A DNA stretch of 12,631 bases from Verrucomicrobiales bacterium (GTDB lineage: Bacteria > Verrucomicrobiota > Verrucomicrobiia > Verrucomicrobiales > DEV007), in assembly GCA_007123695.1 (NCBI GenBank), contig SLGN01000122.1, positions 1 to 12,631 on the forward strand, read 5' to 3'. Positions 6,362-12,631 of the stretch are shown here, piece after piece. A program made the position numbers and the translations under genes. The first letter of the stretch is position 1; the number at the start of each line of letters is the position of its first letter. Below the pieces are notes generated by a model. The model was not told the DNA's origin. It did no database searches and saw only the letters and a program-made list of their open reading frames with translations.

Positions 6362-9300
6362 ATGAATCCCCGCGCCCTCTTCTCCGCCCTGATCGCCGGG
6401 CTCCTCGCCCCGCTCGCCCCGCTCGCCCCGCTCGCCCCGCTCTCGCCGCTCTGCGCCGCCGAACGCCCCAACATCGTCCTCGTGATGGTCGACGATCTGG
6501 GATTCTCCGACCTCGGCTACCACGGCGGCGAAATCGAGACGCCCACCCTCGACGCCCTCGCCCGCGGCGGGGTCCGCTTCACCCAATTCTACAACTCGGG
6601 CCGATGCTGTCCGACGCGGGCCAGCCTCGTCACGGGCTTGCATCCGCACGAGGCGGGCATCGGCTGGATGACCTCAGAGCCCGACCGCGAGCGCGGCGAG
6701 GGCGCCCCGCCCGCCTACCAGGGCCATCTCAACGACCGCTGCGTGACCCTGGCCGAGGCCCTCAAGCCGGCCGGCTACGGCACCTACATGACCGGGAAAT
6801 GGCATCTCGGGCAGCACCGTCTCGAGGACCGTCCCCTACAGCGCGGCTTCGACCGCTACTTCGGCTGCCTCAGCGGGGCGACCCGTTTCTTCCACCCCGT
6901 GCCTCCCCGCGGCATGACCCTCGACAACGACCCGGTCGATTCCCCCGCCAGCACCACCGACCGGCCCTTCTACACCACCGACGCCTTCACCGACCACGCC
7001 ATCGGCTTCCTCGACGAGCACACCCAGAAGCGCCCCGACGACCCCTTCTTCCTCTACCTGGCCTACACCGCGCCGCATTGGCCCCTGCAAGCGCACGAGG
7101 AGGACATCGCCAAATACCGCGGCAAATACCGGGCGGGGTGGGACGATCTGCGCTACTCCCGCTACCGCCGCCAGATCGAACTCGGGCTGATCGACGAGCA
7201 ATGGGAGCTGTCCCCCAAGACCGAGGGCATTCCCGACTGGAACTCGCTCGGCGACGAGCAGCGCGACGAACTCGACCTGAAGATGGCCGTCTTCGCCGCG
7301 ATGGTCGACCGCGTCGATCAGAACCTCGCCAAGCTCGTCGGCTTTCTCCGGGAAAAGGGCGTCTTCGAGGACACCCTGATCCTCTTCCTCTCCGACAACG
7401 GCGCCTGCCAGGAAGGCGGCATGCTCGGCCGCGGCGAGTTCCTCGATCCCGAAAAACGGAACGAAGAGCACAACAACAGCTACGGCGAGGCCTGGGCCAA
7501 CGCCGGCAGCACTCCCTTCCGCCTCTACAAGCACTACCTCCACGAAGGAGGCGCAGCGACGCCCTTCTTCCTCCACTGGCCCGCGAAGATCTCGCCGCGC
7601 GAAGACTGGTACACCGAGCCCGGACAGATCATCGACATCATGCCCACCCTGCTCGACGTGGCCGGGGCGGAGTATCCGGCGGAACGCGGCGGCGAGAAGA
7701 CCGTGCAGCTCGACGGCGTCTCGCTGCGGCCGGCCTTCGCCGGAGAACCGCTCGGGCGCGGAAAACCGCTCTACGCCGAGCACGAGACCAACGCCGCCAT
7801 CCGCGACGGCCGCTGGAAGCTCGTCGGCGAAGGCGTCGCCACCGTCGAGGGCACCCAGGAAAAGCGCTGGGAGCTCTACGATCTCGAGGCCGACCGCACC
7901 GAGCTGCACGACCTCGCCGCCGAGCATCCCGAAAAAGTCGCCGAACTCGCCGCGCAGTGGGAGGCCTGGGCGGCCCGGGCGGGCGTCTACCCGCGCGACG
8001 AGAACCAGCCTCCGGCCCGCGCCGCCCAGCGCCGCCAGGGCACCCCCGTTCCCGATCCCCCAGTGGTGGCGGGCCGGCCCTTCACCGTCTCGGCGACGGT
8101 GCGCCATCCCCGGCCCCACGGCGTCGCGGTGGTCCACGGCGGCAACCGCTTCGGCTACGTGCTGCACTTCGCAGACGGCCGGCCCGTCTTTTCGGTGCGC
8201 CTCGAAGGCAAGCTGACCGAGCTCTCCGGCCCCGACCCGGTCCGCGGTCGGACCGAGGTCGTGGCCACTCTCGGGGAAGAAGACATGGTCCTCGTGGTCA
8301 ACGGCGACGAAGTCGCCCGCATGCCCTCCCCCGGGCTTTTTCCGAAGGACCCGGTCAAGGGCATGTTCGTCGGCGGCGACGTCCCCGACGCCGTGGGCAA
8401 CTACGAGATCCCCAACCAGCTCAACGCCCGACTCCTCTCCCATTCCGTCGAGACCATCGTGCCGAAGGTGCCGATGCGCACCGAGTGGGGCGAGCAGGTC
8501 ACCCCCGAAAACGTCTGGCGGGAATATCCCCGCCCCGCTCTGCGCCGCGAGAACTGGACCAATCTGAACGGCCTCTGGGACTATGCCGTCACCAAAAAGA
8601 GTTCCTCGGCGCCCCCGCTCGGCGACTGGGACGGCGAGATCCTCGTGCCCTTCGCCATCGAGGCCCCGCTCTCCGGGGTCGAGCGCCGCTTCACCCCCGA
8701 CGACGCGCTCTGGTACCGGCGCAGCTTTGCGGCGGAGCCGAAGGAAGGAAGGCGGCTCCTGCTGAACTTCGAGGCCGTCGACTACGAATGCACCGTCTGG
8801 GTCAACGACGTCGAGATCGGCTCGAACACCGGCGGCAACCTGCCCTTCTCCTTCGACATCACCGACGCGGCGAAGGACGGCGAGAACACTCTACTCGTGC
8901 GGGTCACCGACGCCACCGACACCGGCTACCAGCTCCACGGCAAGCAGGTGCTGAACCCCCGCGGCATCTGGTACACGCCTGTCTCCGGGATTTGGCAGAC
9001 CGTGTGGATGGAGGATGTGCCCGAGGTCCGCATCGACGGAGTCCTCTTCCACGCCTCGCTCGACGGCGAGGTCGAGCTCGCAATCGACGCGACCGGTTCG
9101 GAGGAGTCCGTTCCGACGAAAGTGGTCGCCTCGCTCGCGGGCGAGACCGTGTTCGAATACGAAGGGACCCGCCTGCCGCAGAAGATGTCGATCCCCGACC
9201 CGCAGCTCTGGTCCCCCGACAGCCCCACCCTCTACGATCTGCGCATCGAATACGGTGACGACGTCGTCGAGACCTACTTCGCCTTCCGCGAGACCACCGT

Positions 9301-10222
9301 GGCCGAGGACGCCGACGGCCACCTGCGCTTTCACCTCAACGGCGAGCCCATCTTCCACTGGGGCGTCCTCGACCAGGGATGGTGGCCCGACGGCCTGCTC
9401 ACCCCGCCCTCCGACGCCGCCATGGTCTCCGACGTCGAGTTCCTCAAGGCGGCCGGCTTCAACACCATCCGCAAGCATATCAAGGTCGAGCCGCGCCGCT
9501 ACTACACCCACTGCGACCGGATCGGCATGCTGGTGTGGCAGGACCAGGTCAGCTCGGGCACGGGGAAGAAGCGCGAAGGCGACCACAGCAGCCCCAAGTG
9601 GACCCGTCTCCAGCCCGATCCTGCCGAGGCGGTCTGGCCCGACCCGGCGCACGCCCAGTTCATGGCCGAACTGGAGCGCATGGTCGACGTGCTCGGATTC
9701 CATCCCAGCATCGTCCAGTGGGTGCCCTTCAACGAAGCGTGGGGCCAGCACCGCACCGCCGCGGTCGGCGAATGGCTCGTGCAGCGCGACCCCTCGCGCC
9801 AGGTCAACGTCGCCAGCGGAGGCAACTGGTTTCCCGTCGGCCACGTCGTCGACCACCACCAGTATCCGCATCCCGGCTTCCCCTTCGAGCTGGGCGAGGG
9901 CGGACGCTTCGACGGCTTCGTCAAAGCGGTGGGCGAGTTCGGCGGGCACGGCTTTCCCGTCGAGGGCCACCTCTGGAACCCCAACGTCAACAACTGGGGC
10001 TACGGCGGCCTGCCCGAGAACGAGTCGGAATGGCGCGAGCGCTACCGCGAGTCCATCCGCATCCTCGCCGAACTCAAGGAACAGGGCATCGCCGCCGGCA
10101 TCTACACCCAGACCACCGACGTCGAAGGCGAGATCAACGGACTGATCACCTACGACCGCCGCGTCCAGAAGCTGAAGCCCGGCGAGCTGCGCGAAATCGC
10201 CCGGATGCTCGGGGTGGAGTGA
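6362..10222 (+). CDS. Secreted sulfatase / GH2 glycoside hydrolase fusion (bifunctional)
   Basis: A 1286-residue exported protein with two enzymes in one chain. Residues 1-33 form a signal peptide (hydrophobic L/A/P core, probable cut after CAA). About 34-545 is a type I sulfatase: metal-binding DD (44-45), the formylglycine motif CCPTRASLVTG with C82 as the residue to be modified, GKWHLG (145-150), APHWP (237-241) and SDNG (344-347). About 565-690 is a beta-rich region resembling a LamG/jelly-roll domain (VVNGDEVARM, GMFVGGD). About 705-1286 is a complete GH2 enzyme: sugar-binding domain starting at EYPRPALRRENWTNLNGLWD (721-740), Ig-like domain to about 978, then the TIM barrel with HPSIVQWVPFNEAWGQ (acid/base E1125), VGEFGGHG (likely nucleophile E1192) and TQTTDVEGEINGLITYDR (1249-1266). 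The likely role is desulfation plus cleavage of a sulfated glycan in the periplasm or outside. Activity needs an anaerobic or FGE-type maturase, not seen here. The exact sugar is unknown. Confidence 0.9.
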   Translation: MNPRALFSALIAGLLAPLAPLAPLAPLSPLCAAERPNIVLVMVDDLGFSDLGYHGGEIETPTLDALARGGVRFTQFYNSGRCCPTRASLVTGLHPHEAGIGWMTSEPDRERGEGAPPAYQGHLNDRCVTLAEALKPAGYGTYMTGKWHLGQHRLEDRPLQRGFDRYFGCLSGATRFFHPVPPRGMTLDNDPVDSPASTTDRPFYTTDAFTDHAIGFLDEHTQKRPDDPFFLYLAYTAPHWPLQAHEEDIAKYRGKYRAGWDDLRYSRYRRQIELGLIDEQWELSPKTEGIPDWNSLGDEQRDELDLKMAVFAAMVDRVDQNLAKLVGFLREKGVFEDTLILFLSDNGACQEGGMLGRGEFLDPEKRNEEHNNSYGEAWANAGSTPFRLYKHYLHEGGAATPFFLHWPAKISPREDWYTEPGQIIDIMPTLLDVAGAEYPAERGGEKTVQLDGVSLRPAFAGEPLGRGKPLYAEHETNAAIRDGRWKLVGEGVATVEGTQEKRWELYDLEADRTELHDLAAEHPEKVAELAAQWEAWAARAGVYPRDENQPPARAAQRRQGTPVPDPPVVAGRPFTVSATVRHPRPHGVAVVHGGNRFGYVLHFADGRPVFSVRLEGKLTELSGPDPVRGRTEVVATLGEEDMVLVVNGDEVARMPSPGLFPKDPVKGMFVGGDVPDAVGNYEIPNQLNARLLSHSVETIVPKVPMRTEWGEQVTPENVWREYPRPALRRENWTNLNGLWDYAVTKKSSSAPPLGDWDGEILVPFAIEAPLSGVERRFTPDDALWYRRSFAAEPKEGRRLLLNFEAVDYECTVWVNDVEIGSNTGGNLPFSFDITDAAKDGENTLLVRVTDATDTGYQLHGKQVLNPRGIWYTPVSGIWQTVWMEDVPEVRIDGVLFHASLDGEVELAIDATGSEESVPTKVVASLAGETVFEYEGTRLPQKMSIPDPQLWSPDSPTLYDLRIEYGDDVVETYFAFRETTVAEDADGHLRFHLNGEPIFHWGVLDQGWWPDGLLTPPSDAAMVSDVEFLKAAGFNTIRKHIKVEPRRYYTHCDRIGMLVWQDQVSSGTGKKREGDHSSPKWTRLQPDPAEAVWPDPAHAQFMAELERMVDVLGFHPSIVQWVPFNEAWGQHRTAAVGEWLVQRDPSRQVNVASGGNWFPVGHVVDHHQYPHPGFPFELGEGGRFDGFVKAVGEFGGHGFPVEGHLWNPNVNNWGYGGLPENESEWRERYRESIRILAELKEQGIAAGIYTQTTDVEGEINGLITYDRRVQKLKPGELREIARMLGVE
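6404..6448. repeat. 9-bp tandem repeat (CTCGCCCCG) inside the signal peptide
   Basis: Four perfect copies of CTCGCCCCG (6404-6439) plus one degenerate copy, CTCTCGCCG (6440-6448), encode Leu-Ala-Pro four times and then Leu-Ser-Pro. They make up most of the hydrophobic core of the sulfatase-GH2 signal peptide. The period keeps frame, so slippage would change the length of the signal peptide core by three residues per step. Confidence 0.9.
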
Positions 10223-10350
10223 TGGGTGCGGGGGTGCGGGGGTGGAGCGATGGAGCTGTGGAGATGTCTGACTTCGACGTTGCACCCTCTTGGGTCTTCG
10301 GGTAAACCCTGTTCGATCGCCGACGCTACCCTGTCGGATCCCCGCCCCCC
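10223..10350. other. Intergenic region with degenerate G/T-rich repeats before hsdM
   Basis: This 128-bp gap follows the sulfatase-GH2 stop. Its first 40 bp (10225-10264) are strongly purine- and GT-biased: GGTGCGGG appears twice (10226-10233, 10234-10241), followed by loosely repeated TGGAGC/TGGAGA units (10243-10264). The remainder should carry the hsdM promoter. A weak candidate is TTGCAC (10280-10285), 17 bp, TAAACC (10303-10308), matching 3 of 6 bases in each hexamer. No Shine-Dalgarno precedes the hsdM ATG, which directly follows a run of C's. No clear terminator for the sulfatase-GH2 gene is seen. Confidence 0.45.
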
Positions 10351-11850
10351 ATGTTCGAACAGACCTTCAAGAACCTCGACGACGTCCTCTGGAAGGAGGC
10401 AGGCTGCTCCTCCGAGCTGGACTACACCGAGCAGACCTCCTGGCTGCTCTTCCTGAAATACCTCGACGACCTCGAGCAGGAGAAGGCGCAGCGCGCCGGG
10501 CTCGTCGGGGGCGGCTACGAACCCCTCCTCGACGAGGCGCACCGCTGGTCCGCCTGGGCCGCGCCGAAGAAGGCCGACGGCAGCCCCGACCACGACCGCG
10601 CCCTCACCGGGCCGGACCTCGTCGAGTTCGTGAACGGCGACCTCTTCCCCTACCTCAAGGGCTTCAAGGCCCGCGCCGCCGCGCCCGACACCATCGAGTA
10701 CAAGATCGGGGAGATCTTCGGCGAGATCACCAACAAGTTCGCCTCGGGCTACTCGCTACGCGACGCCCTCGACCTCGTCGACGGGCTGCGCTTCCGCTCG
10801 CAGAAGGAGAAGCACGAGCTCTCCGACCTCTACGAGACCCGCATCAAGAACATGGGCAACGCCGGGCGCAACGGCGGCGAATACTACACCCCGCGCCCCC
10901 TCATCCGCGCGATGATCCAGGTGATGCGCCCCCGGATCGGCGAGCGGATCTACGACGGGGCCTGCGGCTCGGCCGGCTTCCTCTGCGAGGCCTACGACTA
11001 CCTGCGCCACGGAGCCGACGGAAACGGCGGCGAGCGGCTCACCGCCTCGCAGCTCGAGACCCTGCAGCGGCGCACCCTATACGGCAAGGAGAAGAAGTCG
11101 CTGGCCTACGTCATCGCGATCATGAACCTCATCCTCCACGGGGTCGAGGCGCCGAACGTGGTTCACGGCAACACCCTCGCCGACCACGACCCCGACCTGC
11201 CCGAGAGCGAGCGCTACGACCTCGTGCTCGCGAACCCGCCCTTCGGCGGCAAGGAGCGCAAGGAGGTGCAGCAGAACTTCCCCGTGAAGACGGGCGAGAC
11301 CGCCTTCCTCTTCCTCCAGCATTTCATGCGCCTGCTGCGGCCGGGGGGACGCGCCGCCGTGGTCATCAAGAACACCTTCCTCTCGAACTCCGACCGCGCC
11401 TCCGTCGCCCTGCGGCGCGAGCTGCTGCAGAGCTGCGACCTCCACACCGTGCTCGACTGCCCCGGCGGCACCTTCCAGGGGGCGGGGGTGAAGACCGTGG
11501 TGCTCTTCTTCGAAAAGGGGAAGCCGACGCGGCGGGTGTGGTACTACCAGCTCGACCCCGGACGCAAGCTGGGCAAGACCAACCCGCTGAACGACGAGGA
11601 CCTCGCCGAGTTCGTCGAGCTGCAAGCCGGCTTCGCCGATTCGGAGAAAAGCTGGAGCGTCGAGGCCGCCGAAATCGACGAGGCGACCTGGGACCTCTCG
11701 GTGAAGAACCCGAACGGCGGCGAGGAAACCGCCCTCCGCCGCCCCGAGGAGATTCTGGAGGAGATCGCCGCGCTGGACGAGGAGGCGGCGGGGGTGTTGG
11801 CGGGGATCGGGCGCTTGCTGCGCGACGGAAAGGAGGCGGCGCATGGCTAG
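10351..11850 (+). CDS. hsdM: Type I restriction-modification system, DNA adenine methyltransferase subunit
   Basis: A 499-residue modification subunit that should methylate adenine N6 in the target sequence, in complex with a specificity subunit (HsdS), and form the nuclease complex with HsdR. The N-terminal helical HsdM_N region (about 1-150) begins FEQTFKNLDDVLWKEAG and includes TSWLLFLKYLDDLE. The N6-adenine methyltransferase domain (about 155-430) has GEYYTPRPLI (176-185), AdoMet motif I DGACGSAGF (202-210) and catalytic motif IV NPPFGG (295-300). Later blocks are PGGRAAVVIKNTFL (331-344) and PGGTFQGAGVKTVVLFF (371-387). The length is normal for the family and nothing is broken. The ATG at 10351 begins the conserved N-terminus exactly. 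The gene overlaps the next one by 8 bp (ATGGCTAG). hsdS and hsdR are not in the window and are expected to the right. Confidence 0.96.
   Translation: MFEQTFKNLDDVLWKEAGCSSELDYTEQTSWLLFLKYLDDLEQEKAQRAGLVGGGYEPLLDEAHRWSAWAAPKKADGSPDHDRALTGPDLVEFVNGDLFPYLKGFKARAAAPDTIEYKIGEIFGEITNKFASGYSLRDALDLVDGLRFRSQKEKHELSDLYETRIKNMGNAGRNGGEYYTPRPLIRAMIQVMRPRIGERIYDGACGSAGFLCEAYDYLRHGADGNGGERLTASQLETLQRRTLYGKEKKSLAYVIAIMNLILHGVEAPNVVHGNTLADHDPDLPESERYDLVLANPPFGGKERKEVQQNFPVKTGETAFLFLQHFMRLLRPGGRAAVVIKNTFLSNSDRASVALRRELLQSCDLHTVLDCPGGTFQGAGVKTVVLFFEKGKPTRRVWYYQLDPGRKLGKTNPLNDEDLAEFVELQAGFADSEKSWSVEAAEIDEATWDLSVKNPNGGEETALRRPEEILEEIAALDEEAAGVLAGIGRLLRDGKEAAHG
11829..11836 (+). promoter_or_regulatory. Strong ribosome binding site of the KilA-N gene
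   Basis: AAAGGAGG lies inside the last codons of hsdM, six bases before the ATG at 11843. It is the best Shine-Dalgarno in the window and fixes the start of the overlapping gene. The isolated genes to the left lack such a site. Confidence 0.75.
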
Positions 11851-12631
11851 GAAGATCGAAGTGCTCAGGCGCGAGGTCCGCCTGCTCGGCGTGGACGACG
11901 TCGATTACATCTGCCTGACCGACATCGCACGCTACAAGGAGGAAGCCGCGACCGACGACCTCGTCCGGAACTGGCTTCGAAACCGAAACACGATCGAGTA
12001 CCTCGGAATCTGGGAGCAGATCAACAACCCCGGGTTCAACCCCGTCGAATTCGACGGGTTTAGAAGGCAGGCCGGACTCAATAGCTTCACCTTGAGTCCC
12101 AAACAGTGGATCGAGAGGACTGGGGCTATTGGCATTCAGGCCAAGGCTGGCCGTTACGGGGGCACCTACGCCCACTCCGACATCGCTTTCGAATTCGCCT
12201 CATGGATTTCGGTCGAATTCAAGCTCTATCTCATCAAGGAGTTTCAGCGGCTCAAAGAAGCAGAGAGGAGCACCCTTGGCTGGGACATCCGGCGAAACCT
12301 GGCGAAGATCAACTACCGTATCCACACCGACGCGATTCGGGCGCACCTGATTCCTCCGGAACTGGAAAAGGGGAGGACGGCGCGCGTTTATGCGAGCGAG
12401 GCAGATGTACTGAATCTCGCCCTTTTCGGAATGACTGCCGCTGAGTGGCGAGCCGCAAACCCTGACGAACGGGGAAACATTCGCGACCAGGCTACTGGGG
12501 CGCAACTGGTCTGCCTCTCGAATCTTGAGAACCTGAATGCCCACTTCATCGCGGAGGGCATGCCGCAGGGCGACCGCCTCGAACGTCTCAACGAGATTGC
12601 CATCTCGCAGATGAAACTGCTTGTCGACGAG
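11843..12631 (+). CDS. KilA-N domain protein in the type I R-M operon, 3' end outside window
   Basis: The frame runs 263 codons from the ATG at 11843 to the right edge without a stop. Residues about 5-135 form a KilA-N DNA-binding domain of the kind found in phage proteins and beside type I R-M genes: DYICLTDIARYK (21-32), NWLRNRNTIEYLGIWEQ (43-59), VEFDGFRRQAGLNSFTLS (68-85), GRYGGTYAHSDIAFEFASW (103-121) and ISVEFKLYLIKEFQRLKE (122-139). The second half (about 145-263) is an alpha-rich region with ADVLNLALFGMTAAEWR (187-203) that I recall as the usual companion of this domain in R-M loci. Its role there is not established; regulation of the operon or a DNA-binding antiphage role are both possible. 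It overlaps hsdM by 8 bp and has a strong ribosome site. From roughly codon 45 onward GC drops well below hsdM (sample lines 45-58% against 65%), with frequent AAT, ATT, AGG and CTT codons, suggesting separate acquisition. Confidence 0.88.
   Translation, partial: MARKIEVLRREVRLLGVDDVDYICLTDIARYKEEAATDDLVRNWLRNRNTIEYLGIWEQINNPGFNPVEFDGFRRQAGLNSFTLSPKQWIERTGAIGIQAKAGRYGGTYAHSDIAFEFASWISVEFKLYLIKEFQRLKEAERSTLGWDIRRNLAKINYRIHTDAIRAHLIPPELEKGRTARVYASEADVLNLALFGMTAAEWRAANPDERGNIRDQATGAQLVCLSNLENLNAHFIAEGMPQGDRLERLNEIAISQMKLLVDE

Noticed and set aside
6836..8443. A 535-codon minus-strand open frame opposite the sulfatase part.
   Set aside because: It is an antisense mirror of a GC-rich gene (Val/Gly/Ala/Glu-rich) with no recognisable domain.
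6193..9258. A 1021-codon plus-strand open frame overlapping the sulfatase-GH2 gene.
   Set aside because: It is almost pure Arg/Pro/Ala/Gly, with no hydrophobic or catalytic pattern, and lies one frame off the clear sulfatase-GH2 sequence.

Overview
This is a high-GC window of 12.6 kb. Sample 60-base lines in the hsdM and sulfatase genes count to about 65% GC by hand, and the left third looks higher. It reads as a chromosomal stretch of a free-living bacterium of the Planctomycetota/Verrucomicrobiota/Chlamydiota group, most likely Verrucomicrobiota. That guess rests on the type of Y1 (RAYT-like) transposase at the left edge, the secreted type I sulfatase joined to a glycoside hydrolase, an animal-SSAT-like acetyltransferase, and Shine-Dalgarno motifs that are weak or absent before most isolated genes. 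It is a judgement from memory, not a database result.

Layout from left to right. (1) 2-817: 3' part of an IS200/REP-associated-type Y1 transposase, cut by the window edge. (2) 858-1907: a renalase-like FAD-dependent oxidoreductase. (3) 1933-3828, minus: a full-length MsbA-type ABC exporter, convergent with the oxidoreductase. (4) 4107-4658: a specialised NusG (RfaH-like) elongation factor, divergent from the exporter across 278 bp. (5) 4714-5403 and 5400-5918, both minus: a YggS-type PLP-binding protein and a spermidine/spermine-type GNAT acetyltransferase, coupled by an ATGA overlap in one operon. (6) 5919-6361: a 443-bp divergent gap holding a strong dyad followed by ten T's. (7) 6362-10222: a secreted 1286-residue protein joining a type I sulfatase, a jelly-roll/LamG-like linker domain and a complete GH2 glycoside hydrolase. 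(8) 10351-11850 and 11843-12631+: the start of a type I restriction-modification locus, with hsdM followed by an overlapping KilA-N-domain gene that runs off the right edge.

The genes form several small units and not one pathway. The most interesting protein is the sulfatase-GH2 fusion. All recognisable catalytic residues of both enzymes are present, so one secreted chain could remove a sulfate ester and cut the neighbouring glycosidic bond of a sulfated glycan. The right end looks like a defence locus. Its KilA-N gene drops to about 45-58% GC in sampled lines and carries a strong Shine-Dalgarno sequence in the tail of hsdM, consistent with a separately acquired accessory gene. Smaller curiosities are two 9-bp tandem repeats inside coding sequence (one makes the core of the fusion's signal peptide) and the terminator-like dyad upstream of the fusion gene. 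I see no rRNA, tRNA or CRISPR array.
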